Shown here: positions 8,071 through 16,610 of the stretch, in pieces | How positions within the stretch are numbered: position 1 is the stretch's first letter | Layout of the letters: each line of letters begins with the position of its first letter | From: Fidelibacterota bacterium | Lineage (GTDB): Bacteria > Fidelibacterota > Marinisomatia > Marinisomatales > TCS55 | Assembly (NCBI GenBank): GCA_004124385.1 | Contig: SCKN01000001.1 | Location: forward strand, 62,001 to 126,000 | Length of the DNA stretch: 64,000 nucleotides | Direction: 5' to 3' | Position numbers and translations under genes: made by a program | Notes under the pieces: model-generated | What the model was told of the DNA's origin: nothing | Databases searched by the model: none | Seen by the model: the letters and a program-made list of their open reading frames with translations, nothing else

Positions 8071-8936
8071 AAAGGCAGTTTATCCAAGATCGGTTTCAAT
8101 TTTTTCGTTATGGGATCTAACTTTTCTTTTATTCTATTTTTTACAATACGACCGGGATTAAACCAATACATGGAATGGGGGAATTGGTCTTCCCTGATCA
8201 AGGGCCGGATATAGTGAGTGCGCTTATCAAAGTAATAATCGTATATCATCCAGCCAATACTTGAAACTGGGAAAAATATTGTTACGGATTGATATTGTTG
8301 TCCGGCTGAAGAAAGACCGGGAATAAAGTTCATAATACTTGTTCCCAATGCTCCACCCATGGTTTTAGCTTTTTGAAATAATGAAGCATCTTCCGAAAGA
8401 TTTTCACTTCGATCTCCATAATAAGAAAATGACTGCAATGTTAATCCAGTTAATACTAAACATATTCCGGTAATGCATCCTCTCCGTACTGAATGCTCCA
8501 TATAAGAGGCATCGATGCGAATTAAATGGACGTCAAAAAGACTTATCTTGTGGGCCAATTCATTGTCTTCTGATGCAAGGTAAACGTACGGCTCATCCAT
8601 TCTTCGATCTATTTCAATCGTTGTGTAATCCAGCGTATCTCCTGAAGTAGTAATCAGAAAACCACTTCGTTCCTCAATTAGATTCAGGCGATCTTCGTAA
8701 TTAGGGCTAATATAATATAATTTGCCAAATGAGTTATAAATATAGTAAACATCATTCAAATTTAAAGACGTCTGTTTGTCGTCATTTTCTGGAGTAATGA
8801 AAACAGATTCAGTATTCATCGAATCAACTAATCCAACGATAGATGTACCATCAAGATTAATAACAATATGTTTTATGATTTCCTGGCAGAATGAAATAGA
8901 AATAAAAATGAAAAAGGATAAGAAATTGTGCATCAT
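8067..8936 (-). CDS. Exported protein of unknown function
   Basis: Not recognised. The start at 8936 gives a signal peptide (MMHNFLSFFIFISISFCQ); a longer frame begins at 8999 but would bury it behind 21 polar residues. After the signal comes a beta-rich region (DGTSIVGLVDS, SGFLITTSGDTLDYT) and a hydrophobic middle segment (TGICLVLTGLTLQSF) that may cross a membrane. The C-terminus is basic. It is one of few genes on the minus strand, convergent with the lactonase gene by a 4-base overlap and divergent from the barrel gene at 8982 with only 45 bases between starts. Confidence 0.6.
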   Translation of the reverse strand: MMHNFLSFFIFISISFCQEIIKHIVINLDGTSIVGLVDSMNTESVFITPENDDKQTSLNLNDVYYIYNSFGKLYYISPNYEDRLNLIEERSGFLITTSGDTLDYTTIEIDRRMDEPYVYLASEDNELAHKISLFDVHLIRIDASYMEHSVRRGCITGICLVLTGLTLQSFSYYGDRSENLSEDASLFQKAKTMGGALGTSIMNFIPGLSSAGQQYQSVTIFFPVSSIGWMIYDYYFDKRTHYIRPLIREDQFPHSMYWFNPGRIVKNRIKEKLDPITKKLKPILDKLPF

Positions 8937-8981
8937 TCTGCTGCAAGTATGCCCAATTATCGAGTTATATTCTATTCTGTT

Positions 8982-9647
8982 ATGCGCTGCAGATATCATT
9001 TATTAGCCTACCTGATATTAACATCTTTTATCATTGCCCAGCCAAAGATAAGTGGACGTTTAGGGATTGGTTATACTTCACCAGATTATAAAAAATTTGC
9101 TGAAAGTCCATTTCCTAAAAAAGGTGTATTTGAAAATATGATGTTAAATTTTTCATTCACCTACCAAGTATATTCTAATGTGCGGATTGGATATAGTCAG
9201 TGGTCTTCATTCACAAGTGATAAATACGAAGGTGAAGATTTTAAGCGCTCATTTAATTATAGAGCAATAGTTGTAGAAACATATTTTTTTCCAAAAAAGA
9301 AATTGGAAGTGAATTTTACAATTGGACCATTGATTAATTCAGGCAGTATTTCATTAACAACAAAGCAAACGATTGAAGCATGGGACAATTTGATGGAAGA
9401 ATTTGATAATTCGGAAATTGACCTTTCTGTATCAGATGAAATGACAACTACGTTTTTAGGAATTACAAGCTCGGTCGGAGCCCGGTATTACATTAAACCA
9501 TATCTGGCTGTTGAAACACAAATTGGTTTTATGGAAAATTATTATTCAAAGGATAAATGGAAATTTCAGGATAAAGATATTAAAGGTCCGGATATTAATA
9601 TTGAAGATTTACCCTTATTTTCATTTGGATTGGTTTACGGATGGTAA
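8982..9647 (+). CDS. Outer-membrane beta-barrel-like protein
   Basis: Small exported protein, about 221 residues from the ATG at 8982, which gives a signal peptide ending at FIIAQ. The mature part alternates polar and hydrophobic residues (SFTYQVYSNVRIGYSQW, IGPLINSGSISLTT, SVGARYYIKPYLAVETQ) and ends in LFSFGLVYGW, the aromatic-terminated last strand typical of barrels. No specific family is recognised. An in-frame ATG at 8928 is possible but would run into the divergent gene. The end overlaps the next gene by 7 bases. Confidence 0.65.
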   Translation: MRCRYHLLAYLILTSFIIAQPKISGRLGIGYTSPDYKKFAESPFPKKGVFENMMLNFSFTYQVYSNVRIGYSQWSSFTSDKYEGEDFKRSFNYRAIVVETYFFPKKKLEVNFTIGPLINSGSISLTTKQTIEAWDNLMEEFDNSEIDLSVSDEMTTTFLGITSSVGARYYIKPYLAVETQIGFMENYYSKDKWKFQDKDIKGPDINIEDLPLFSFGLVYGW

Positions 9648-9979
9648 ATTTTTTTCTGGTTTCTTTAGTATGTTGTACAGTTGTAATGAGTCAGGAATCG
9701 CAACAAACTGGTAATGCATGTCAATCTCCATTGATTATAAAAGCTAAAAAAGAAGGTATGCGTTCAATTAAAGTAACAGAATTACCACAATTTGTGATAG
9801 ATCTTTGGAGTTGTAGAAAAGAAAATAATAGTAAAAAACTATTTAAAAGAATAAATGAAAAAACCTATATAGAAGATTATAAAATGTCTCAACAGTTTGT
9901 TGGGTTTACAGCAACCTGTGCTTATTGCTCTGCAGCTTCAGTTTTGATCTTTTACTTGGTTAAATTATCAGGTAATTAA
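9641..9979 (+). CDS. Small exported or membrane protein of unknown function
   Basis: A 112-residue product with a signal-like N-terminus (NFFLVSLVCCTVVMSQ), a polar middle with one Cys-containing stretch (VIDLWSCRKEN), and a C-terminal hydrophobic segment (CAYCSAASVLIFYLV) that is probably a membrane span. Four cysteines remain after the signal region. It overlaps the barrel gene and lies 23 bases before the M3 peptidase gene, so all three may be co-transcribed. No family recognised. Confidence 0.5.
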   Translation: MVNFFLVSLVCCTVVMSQESQQTGNACQSPLIIKAKKEGMRSIKVTELPQFVIDLWSCRKENNSKKLFKRINEKTYIEDYKMSQQFVGFTATCAYCSAASVLIFYLVKLSGN

Positions 9980-10002
9980 TGAGACAATAAAAAGGAAAAA
10001 TA

Positions 10003-12087
10003 ATGAATAAAAATATATTTACACTTGTTTTTGTAGTTCTGGCAATTGGGTTGGTTGTTCAACGTTTGGAAAATCCTCAAGTACGGAAACCATCGGCTAA
10101 TCCATTGGTAATAGATTTTAATGATGTCCAAGATTTTTCAAACCTACGGCCGGGACACATCAAGCGTGCCACTAAATTTGCCATTGAATCGGCAGATGCA
10201 ATTTTGGATAAAATACTTGCCATTTCGAACACTGACCGAACATTTGACAATACAATGGTGAAAATGGATGATATTTATGTAGCTATTGAAAGTGTTTGGA
10301 GCCCGGGTTATCTCATGGGATCAACACATACAAATAAAGATATTCGTGATGAAGGTCTTGCTTCCAGTAAAACCATTCAGAAATACATGACGGATCTTGC
10401 ACTTGATGAAGATTTATATAACGCTGTTATTGCCTATTCAAAATCAAAAGAAGCCCAGCAACTTGCCGGATATAAGAAAAAATTTATCGATGATACACTT
10501 CTCGATTATAAGCGTAGTGGTTTTAGTCTGCCAAAAGTTAAACGGGATAAAGTAAAAAAAATATTTAATGAATTGGCTGACTTGGGTTTAGCATTTAATA
10601 AAAATATTTCTGAATACCAGGATACTCTTTTTGTTTCGGCGATAGAAATTGAAGGATTACCGGAAAATTATCAAAAAGAGCGACTTCAAACTAATGGGTC
10701 TTATGCTATTGATATGTCCTATCCGTCATACGTACCCTTTATGGATTACGCAATTTCAGGCGATGTACGGAAAAAGTTGAAATTCAAATTCAATAATCGT
10801 GCTGTGGATTCCAACTTGGATGTATTGAATAATATTATTCGCAAACGCCGTGAGTTAGTTGATGTGCTTGGGTATAAATCTTATGCTGAATATCGCACGG
10901 AAGACCGTATGGCAAAAAATCCACAAAATGTATGGGATTTTGAAAACGACTTGAAAGATAAACTACGTGCTAAAGGGGAGATGGACATAGCTGAAATGCT
11001 GAAAATCAAATCCAGTCGAACGGGCACGAATGCAGATGTCATACATGTGTGGGAAGCTGGATTTTATGAAAACCTTGTCCTCAAAGAAAATTTCAATCTT
11101 GATCCGGAAGAAGTACGGCAATATTTTGAATTTAATAATGTAACGGAAGGTCTGTTTACAGTTTACCAGCAGTTATTCAATGTCAAATTTAAGAAAGTGG
11201 AAAATCCATCTGTATGGCATGAAGATGTGTTGATGTATGAAGTATTTGACAGATCAACCAAAGAAATGATTGGGCGCTTTTATTTGGATATGTTTCCTCG
11301 TGCAAATAAATACGGACATGCCGCTGCATTCTCGGTTACCATGGGAAAGATGACTGCAGATGGGTATCAACTACCCGCAACCGCATTAGTTTGCAATTTC
11401 CCAAAACCAACAGAATTTCAGCCATCGTTACTCACCCATGATAATGTGGAAACGTATTTTCATGAATTCGGCCATTTGGTCCATGGTGTTTTGACTCAAG
11501 CACCGCTTATGAGTTATGCCGGTACTTCCGTTGCACGAGATTTTGTGGAAGCGCCATCGCAAATGTTGGAAAATTGGGTTTGGCAGAAAGAATCATTATC
11601 TCTTTTTGCAAAGCATTATAAAACGGGAGATGTCATCTCGGACGCATTGCTGAATAGAATGATCGCCGCTAAAAATGTGAATTCCGGCACAAAAGCACTG
11701 CAACAGGTTTATTACGGTGTATTGGATTTTACACTTCATGATGGTTACGATCCTGATGGAGACGTTTCAACTACGGAAATTGTTGCTCAATTACAGAATG
11801 AGATTACGTTTTATCCCTATCAGGATGGAACGCACATGGAAGCAGCCTTTGGACATTTGAATGGCTATGGTGCTGCTTATTACGGCTATAAATGGTCTGA
11901 AGTGTATGCCCAGGACATGTTCTCCATATTTGAAGAAAAGGGAATTATGAATGCGGAACAGGGTATGCGCTATCGTAAAATTATTTTAGAAAAAGGTGGT
12001 ATGGAAGAACCCTTAATGCTGGTGAAAGAGTTTTTGGGTAGAGATTCAAACTCTGATGCTTTCATGAGAAGTATGGGACTTGAATGA
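10003..12087 (+). CDS. M3 family zinc oligopeptidase (thimet oligopeptidase-like)
   Basis: Cleaves short peptides. The 694-residue length suits the M3 family. The zinc site is complete: HEFGH at 487-491 (His487, Glu488, His491) and the third ligand Glu516 in DFVEAPSQMLENW, a motif like that of animal thimet oligopeptidase and neurolysin. The C-terminal GYGAAYYGYKWSEVYAQDMF substrate loop is also typical. An N-terminal hydrophobic stretch (residues 5-20) is a signal peptide or anchor, so it may act in the periplasm; most bacterial relatives such as PrlC and Dcp vary in this. A ribosome site AAAGGAA precedes the ATG. It overlaps the following small gene by ATGA. Confidence 0.92.
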   Translation: MNKNIFTLVFVVLAIGLVVQRLENPQVRKPSANPLVIDFNDVQDFSNLRPGHIKRATKFAIESADAILDKILAISNTDRTFDNTMVKMDDIYVAIESVWSPGYLMGSTHTNKDIRDEGLASSKTIQKYMTDLALDEDLYNAVIAYSKSKEAQQLAGYKKKFIDDTLLDYKRSGFSLPKVKRDKVKKIFNELADLGLAFNKNISEYQDTLFVSAIEIEGLPENYQKERLQTNGSYAIDMSYPSYVPFMDYAISGDVRKKLKFKFNNRAVDSNLDVLNNIIRKRRELVDVLGYKSYAEYRTEDRMAKNPQNVWDFENDLKDKLRAKGEMDIAEMLKIKSSRTGTNADVIHVWEAGFYENLVLKENFNLDPEEVRQYFEFNNVTEGLFTVYQQLFNVKFKKVENPSVWHEDVLMYEVFDRSTKEMIGRFYLDMFPRANKYGHAAAFSVTMGKMTADGYQLPATALVCNFPKPTEFQPSLLTHDNVETYFHEFGHLVHGVLTQAPLMSYAGTSVARDFVEAPSQMLENWVWQKESLSLFAKHYKTGDVISDALLNRMIAAKNVNSGTKALQQVYYGVLDFTLHDGYDPDGDVSTTEIVAQLQNEITFYPYQDGTHMEAAFGHLNGYGAAYYGYKWSEVYAQDMFSIFEEKGIMNAEQGMRYRKIILEKGGMEEPLMLVKEFLGRDSNSDAFMRSMGLE

Positions 12088-12452
12088 AGAGAATCGTTTT
12101 CATTTGGGGCGCTTTAGTTTTAAGTCTTACAGCCGAGAATAATTTAGTTGATCAAGATATATTGGATCGTTTCAACCTATTATGTACACGAATCGAATGG
12201 GTGATAAAATCTGATCATGAATATTATATGATGGATGTCATCAGGGCATATGGTTTACAGTCTGTCCGAAATGAAAATGATAATTTGTATGAGGTGTTAT
12301 TACAATCTCAAGTATATGAAAAAAATCTATTAAATGCAGGGAAAAGTGTATTGAAGGAGTTACGAAATAGTCAAAAGCAGAAAATATTAATTTTACCTGA
12401 AATAATGGTAAAAAGTAGAGTCACTATTTATTCATTTTCCTCTGTGAATTGA
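12084..12452 (+). CDS. Small exported protein of unknown function
   Basis: A 122-residue product with a short signal peptide (MKRIVFIWGALVLSLTAE) and a helical, charged mature region (DILDRFNLLCTRIEWVIKS, VLLQSQVYEKNLLNAGKSVL). Its start is coupled to the M3 peptidase stop by a 4-base overlap, so it is co-expressed with it. Its 3' end overlaps that of the convergent gene at 12428-12658 by 25 bases. No family recognised. Confidence 0.5.
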   Translation: MKRIVFIWGALVLSLTAENNLVDQDILDRFNLLCTRIEWVIKSDHEYYMMDVIRAYGLQSVRNENDNLYEVLLQSQVYEKNLLNAGKSVLKELRNSQKQKILILPEIMVKSRVTIYSFSSVN

Positions 12453-12658
12453 TCAGGGGTATAATCGAGCTGTTCAAAAATAAATTTAGCAATTTCATCC
12501 GCAATTTCATCGCTGGTCATGCCGTTATTTTCCAATTCTTCCCAATTGGTTTCCAAAATTTCTAAATCATCTTCATCTGCAAAAATTTCATCAAGAATAG
12601 AAGCAGGTATTTCAAAATCCCTTAATCGCTGATACATGTTTAATTTGACCAAATCCAT
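12428..12658 (-). CDS. Small acidic protein of unknown function
   Basis: A 76-residue, very acidic, probably cytoplasmic protein (runs such as FADEDDLEILE and NNGMTSDEIADEIAKF) with no signal or membrane segment. The pattern suggests a small helical bundle. It is transcribed against its neighbours and overlaps the previous gene tail to tail. No family recognised. Confidence 0.55.
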   Translation of the reverse strand: MDLVKLNMYQRLRDFEIPASILDEIFADEDDLEILETNWEELENNGMTSDEIADEIAKFIFEQLDYTPDQFTEENE

Positions 12659-12701
12659 AACGTAAACTACGGCAAAGATTAATCAACTTAATGGAGCATT
12701 C

Positions 12702-12848
12702 ATGGAAAAACATATCAAATATCTTTATATCATCATGATAGCTGGCTTTTTGTCTTTATCTGTACAACTTTGGCAGCAAAACCAGATTATCCAGGCACTG
12801 GAAATTAAAGTAGAAGCAATTCGTGAATTATTATTCAGATTTGTTTAA
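12702..12848 (+). CDS. 48-residue single-span membrane protein
   Basis: A short frame with a good ribosome site (GGAG, 5 bases before the ATG) encodes a basic start, one hydrophobic span (YLYIIMIAGFLSLSVQLW) and an amphipathic tail (ALEIKVEAIRELLFRFV). Such single-span micropeptides often associate with larger membrane complexes. There is no homology I can name; the call rests on the ribosome site and composition. Confidence 0.5.
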   Translation: MEKHIKYLYIIMIAGFLSLSVQLWQQNQIIQALEIKVEAIRELLFRFV

Positions 12849-12858
12849 AAAAACACAT

Positions 12859-12866
12859 TAAATTTG
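12859..12866 (+). promoter_or_regulatory. Candidate promoter box (TAAATTTG) for the tRNA pair
   Basis: TAAATTTG fits the Bacteroidota-type -7 box TAnnTTTG exactly and lies 31 bases before tRNA-Cys. A TTTG occurs 15 bases upstream, slightly closer than the usual -33 element. The flanking context (box followed by GCAGGCT) resembles those at 35446 and 49460. Confidence 0.35.
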
Positions 12867-12897
12867 CAGGCTTTTTTTCATTAATAAATTTAATTAT

Positions 12898-12974
12898 GGC
12901 GTCGTACCCAAGTGGTCCAAGGGAGCAGTTTGCAAAACTGTCATTCATCGGTTCGAATCCGATCGACGCCTCCA
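12898..12974 (+). tRNA. tRNA-Cys (GCA)
   Basis: Cloverleaf by eye: 7-bp acceptor GGCGTCG/CGACGCC, anticodon stem GCAGT/ACTGT with loop TTGCAAA (anticodon GCA), T-arm with GGTTCGAATCC, discriminator T, and an encoded CCA. Confidence 0.95.
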
Positions 12975-12994
12975 AATAAATAAATTGGATTTTA

Positions 12995-13078
12995 GCCCGG
13001 GTGGTGGAATTGGTAGACACTACAGACTTAAAATCTGTTGGCTGAATGGCCGTGCCGGTTCGAGTCCGGCCTCGGGTA
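12995..13078 (+). tRNA. tRNA-Leu (TAA)
   Basis: A class II tRNA with a long variable arm. The acceptor GCCCGGG pairs with CTCGGGT (two G-U pairs), the anticodon stem ACAGA/TCTGT carries loop CTTAAAA (anticodon TAA), and the T-arm contains GGTTCGAGTCC. CCA is not encoded. It lies 20 bases after tRNA-Cys, in one transcript. Confidence 0.95.
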
Positions 13079-13084
13079 CTGATG

Positions 13085-13113
13085 AAAACCCCCATAAAAA
13101 TGGGGGTTTTTTT
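13085..13113 (+). terminator. Rho-independent terminator after tRNA pair
   Basis: AAAACCCCCA pairs with TGGGGGTTTT around a short A-rich loop and runs into more T. It ends the tRNA-Cys/tRNA-Leu transcript. Confidence 0.9.
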
Positions 13114-13224
13114 GTAGCTATTTATGATTGTATCAAATTTGTTAAGTATAAAGTACAGCTATTTGACACGGATAATGTTTTGAATTATAAAAATAGATTT
13201 TATTATTCTTTTTAGGTCCTTTAT

Positions 13225-13566
13225 TTATTTATCATCATCTGGGGAAGCACCTTGGGGTTTCAAATCTTCTTGTATGTCACCCTCTTTGCTATCTTCGTCG
13301 TCGGGTGCTTGGATGCTTGAGGTGTCGCTTTTGGATGAATCAGTCATTGCAGGCTCACCGGGGCTACCGCCATCGCCAGTGAGTTCGTCTCTGTCGCTCT
13401 TTGCTGCAGATTCAGGACCATCAACTACTTTGTCATCTTTTTCGATGGGTGCTTGGATGCTTGAGGTGTCGCTTTTGGATGAGTTGTCGTTTTTAGTTTG
13501 ACCATAAACAAAACCAGTTGTTGAAAGTAGGAAGGTTACTATTAGTAATTTGACTATGAGTTTCAA
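13225..13566 (-). CDS. Small exported, disordered acidic protein with internal repeat
   Basis: A 113-residue product with a signal peptide (MKLIVKLLIVTFLLSTTGFVYGQ). The rest is rich in Asp, Glu, Ser, Lys and Gly and probably unfolded. The motif SKSDTSSIQAP occurs twice, 48 residues apart. A strong AAGGAGG ribosome site lies 6 to 7 bases before a TTG start at 13566, which supports this start and active expression. No family recognised. Confidence 0.65.
   Translation of the reverse strand: MKLIVKLLIVTFLLSTTGFVYGQTKNDNSSKSDTSSIQAPIEKDDKVVDGPESAAKSDRDELTGDGGSPGEPAMTDSSKSDTSSIQAPDDEDSKEGDIQEDLKPQGASPDDDK
13303..13482. repeat. Two identical 36-nt direct repeats inside the disordered-protein gene
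   Basis: The same 36 bases occur at 13303-13338 and 13447-13482, encoding the repeated SKSDTSSIQAP segment. Identity at the nucleotide level, including third positions, points to a recent duplication or to gene conversion. Confidence 0.9.
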
Positions 13567-13862
13567 AATGAAACCTCCTTTATTAAGATTAACTAACCAA
13601 AACCATTATGGTTTTAAGTGAGTCAGATAATAGGCTTGAATGGACATAAAAGCAATACTCTTTTTCATTGCTGTGATTTGTTTCAATTTTCCTCTATATA
13701 ATTACGGTTTATTAATTTTAATTTATATATCTTCGTTTTTAATTGATCTTCGATTATAAAGGAGTCATATATTTTCTTCTTTTTAAATCATATTGATTAG
13801 AAGGTTTTTTTTTATTAGTTTTCTTTTTAGATTTATTAAGATTAACCTGAAGGGGATTTCAA
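13567..13862. other. AT-rich intergenic region with a 15-nt direct repeat
   Basis: No gene is seen in these 296 bases. TTTATTAAGATTAAC occurs at 13579-13593 and again at 13832-13846, close to the start of each flanking gene. The region must hold the promoters of the two divergent genes; no clear box is visible. Confidence 0.5.
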
Positions 13863-14381
13863 ATGTTAAAGAGATTTTTTCCACTTTTAATATTTTCAAT
13901 GTTAATGGCTTCAGATTATTCATTACCAGACGAAGCGACTTACATTTGGTTAGCAGAACAATTGGGAATAGTGTATGAATCAGAAACGAATATTATTTGG
14001 AATGTAACTGTAACAAATGGTCAGGATACAGTTGCGGCATTAAATGGACCCTTACAATTTCATATAGATGCGTATAGAGTCCTTAGGTATAATAATGAAT
14101 ATAATCATCCTAAAATTTTTACTTTATTTCCTAATTATCCCAATCCATTTAATCCATTTACAACTATCCAGTTTGATATACCGGTGGAAATTACAAGCGC
14201 AATAACTCTACAAATTTATGACATGACCGGGCGTATGATTGATGAACTGGTGAATGAAGAATTTTCACGCGGATCATATTCAATTCGCTGGAATGCATTA
14301 AACGTTAGTAGCGGTGTTTATTTTGCTGTTTTAGAATCTGCTTCTAATAGAAATATTCAAAAATTAATATTGTTGAAATGA
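13863..14381 (+). CDS. Short T9SS cargo protein, mostly sorting domain
   Basis: 172 residues: a signal peptide (MLKRFFPLLIFSMLMAS), about 70 residues, and a type A T9SS sorting domain (YPNPFNPFTTI, LQIYDMTGRM, SGVYFAVLES, final LILLK). The segment before the sorting domain (TNIIWNVTVTNG ... LNGPLQFHID) matches the end of the Ig-like module in the next gene (MDILWNVRVSDG ... SNGPFIFNVG). It thus looks like a signal peptide joined directly to the last part of a much larger secreted protein. AGGGGA precedes the ATG. It overlaps the next gene by ATGA. It may be functional or a decaying relic. Confidence 0.75.
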   Translation: MLKRFFPLLIFSMLMASDYSLPDEATYIWLAEQLGIVYESETNIIWNVTVTNGQDTVAALNGPLQFHIDAYRVLRYNNEYNHPKIFTLFPNYPNPFNPFTTIQFDIPVEITSAITLQIYDMTGRMIDELVNEEFSRGSYSIRWNALNVSSGVYFAVLESASNRNIQKLILLK

Positions 14382-16426
14382 TAAAACGCATACTGTATTG
14401 TTTAACATGTTTAATCACTATTTATGGACAAAATAATGAGCAAACAGTTGGCCTTTTCTTAAATACAGAAAATTCTTCACCTGGATATAATCTGTTTGCA
14501 CCTAACAGTTATAACGTCACTTATCTAATGGATAATAATGGGAATTTAATTCATTCCTGGCAGAGTGATTTTCGGCCGGGTCTTTCGGTTTATTTAACAG
14601 AAGAAGGTCAGCTATTAAGAACCCAACGAATACAGAGCGATCTTTTTCAGACGGGCGGTCATGGAGGCGGTGTTGAATTACTCAATTGGGATGGATCTCT
14701 TGATTGGGAATTCGAGTATGCAGATAATGATCATTGGCAGCATCATGATATTGAGTTATTACCCAATGGAAATGTTCTTATTCTTGCTTGGGAGTTAAAG
14801 TCAACCATTGATGCAGTTAATGCCGGTAGAAATCCATCATTTCTGGGTGGAGGCGGTACACCATTGGGTCTATGGCCTGAACACATTGTAGAAGTTGATA
14901 CCGACACAGACAGCATAGTGTGGGAATGGCATACCTGGGATCATTTGATTCAAGATTATGATTCTACTAAATCAAATTTTGGTATCATCGCTGAACACCC
15001 GGAACGAATTAATATAAATTTTCCTCAAGGAGGACCGTTAAGTCATGGAGGCGATTGGCTTCATATTAATTCAATTGATTATAATGCAGATTTAGATCAA
15101 ATATTACTTTCAGTCCATCATTGGGGTGAGATTTGGGTTATTGACCACAGTACTACCACGGCTGAAGCAGCGAGCGATTCGGGTGGAAATAATGGAAGGG
15201 GTGGAAATATTTTATACAGATGGGGTAATGCGACTGCTTATAATATGGGTAATATCGGATTACGGTTTTTATACGGTCAACATGATGCACGCTGGATAAA
15301 TGATGGTTCACAAATAATGATATTTAATAATGGTATAGGAAGACCGGATGGACCTTATTCATCCGTTGATGTTTTATCACCAACTTTGAATTCCATTAAT
15401 GTTTATGAAATGGATTCTTCTGGTTACTTTGGTCCAGATAGTCTGGATTGGCGTTATATTGAGTCACCACCCACTCAATTATTTTCATCAAACATTTCCG
15501 GGGCACATGTGCTTGATAATGGGAATACGTTGATTACAGATGGAGCACATGGTCGATATTTTGAAGTGGATTCCAGTGGCAATACTGTATGGGATTATAT
15601 AAACCCGATTATTCACAACGGGCCATTATATCAAGGTCAACCCGTGCCACCAATGGGTGGGCCCAATTCAAATATGTTTGCAAATCATACATTTCGCATT
15701 CATCGATACAGTCCGTATTATCCCGGATTGGTTGGACAGGATTTGATACCGCAGGGACCTTTAGAATTCTATTTTCCAACGCCAGTAGAAATATTGACTC
15801 CGGAACAAGGAGATACTATTTTAGTCACGGAAGAAAATATAGATTCAGATTTTATTTCATTTACATGGTTAGTTTCTACAGATTTGAATAATGATAGCCT
15901 TACATATGATTTAATACTTTTTAACTCAAATATAGGGAGCCATTATTTTACTACAAGTTCAAATCATATTGAAATATCGTATCAAACCATTGCAGATTTT
16001 ATGGTGAATGAAAATAGTTCAGTAATGGATATTCTATGGAATGTTCGTGTGTCTGATGGGCTTGCTGAAGTTATGTCTTCAAATGGTCCTTTTATATTTA
16101 ATGTGGGAGTAATATTTTTATCTATTGACAGTGATAATTTGCAACCGGATAATTTTTTATTATATCCAAATTTCCCAAATCCATTTAATCCAACCACAAC
16201 ACTACGATATGACTTGCCTCGAAACAGTTTTGTGAATATTACCATTTATGATTTGAATGGCAGAGAAGTAAAAAAACTGGTTAGAAGTGAGCAGGTGAGC
16301 GGAAATCATTCTTTAACCTGGAATGGGACCAATGATCAAGGTAAGCTGGTGAGTGCAGGAGTGTATTTATATCAAATTCAGTCTGGAGAGTTTGTACAAA
16401 CAAAGAAAATGGTATTGATGAAATAG
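14378..16426 (+). CDS. Arylsulfotransferase (ASST)-like propeller protein with T9SS tail
   Basis: 682-residue secreted protein. After a signal peptide comes a beta-propeller of the arylsulfotransferase family: repeated DxxGNLIHSW and DWEFEYADNDHWQHHDIELLP motifs, WLHINSIDYN, and GQHDARWINDG with conserved His. A FnIII-like module follows (residues about 470-575), then a type A T9SS sorting domain starting at LLYPNFPNPFNPTTT. Family members transfer sulfate between phenols; many FCB relatives are uncharacterised and may only bind. The product should be attached at the surface or released. Translation is coupled to the short T9SS gene upstream. Confidence 0.8.
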   Translation: MIKRILYCLTCLITIYGQNNEQTVGLFLNTENSSPGYNLFAPNSYNVTYLMDNNGNLIHSWQSDFRPGLSVYLTEEGQLLRTQRIQSDLFQTGGHGGGVELLNWDGSLDWEFEYADNDHWQHHDIELLPNGNVLILAWELKSTIDAVNAGRNPSFLGGGGTPLGLWPEHIVEVDTDTDSIVWEWHTWDHLIQDYDSTKSNFGIIAEHPERININFPQGGPLSHGGDWLHINSIDYNADLDQILLSVHHWGEIWVIDHSTTTAEAASDSGGNNGRGGNILYRWGNATAYNMGNIGLRFLYGQHDARWINDGSQIMIFNNGIGRPDGPYSSVDVLSPTLNSINVYEMDSSGYFGPDSLDWRYIESPPTQLFSSNISGAHVLDNGNTLITDGAHGRYFEVDSSGNTVWDYINPIIHNGPLYQGQPVPPMGGPNSNMFANHTFRIHRYSPYYPGLVGQDLIPQGPLEFYFPTPVEILTPEQGDTILVTEENIDSDFISFTWLVSTDLNNDSLTYDLILFNSNIGSHYFTTSSNHIEISYQTIADFMVNENSSVMDILWNVRVSDGLAEVMSSNGPFIFNVGVIFLSIDSDNLQPDNFLLYPNFPNPFNPTTTLRYDLPRNSFVNITIYDLNGREVKKLVRSEQVSGNHSLTWNGTNDQGKLVSAGVYLYQIQSGEFVQTKKMVLMK

Positions 16427-16610
16427 TTTTTGATTTAGAATAGGATTAGGAACTTGGATATACATAATTTTTAATCTTTATTCCAATCCTTATCCAATTT
16501 CCATTTTTAAATGGGACTCCGCTAGTTCGCCCTCGACGTTATAATATCATTAACAGTATATTCTATCCTGTGAGAAAGCGCACAATTATATATATGACCA
16601 TAAATAAATA

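Noticed and set aside
13579-13846. 15-nt direct repeats as ends of a mobile element
   Set aside because: The 240 bases between hold no gene or inverted ends; the AT-rich repeat may be chance or a shared regulatory site.
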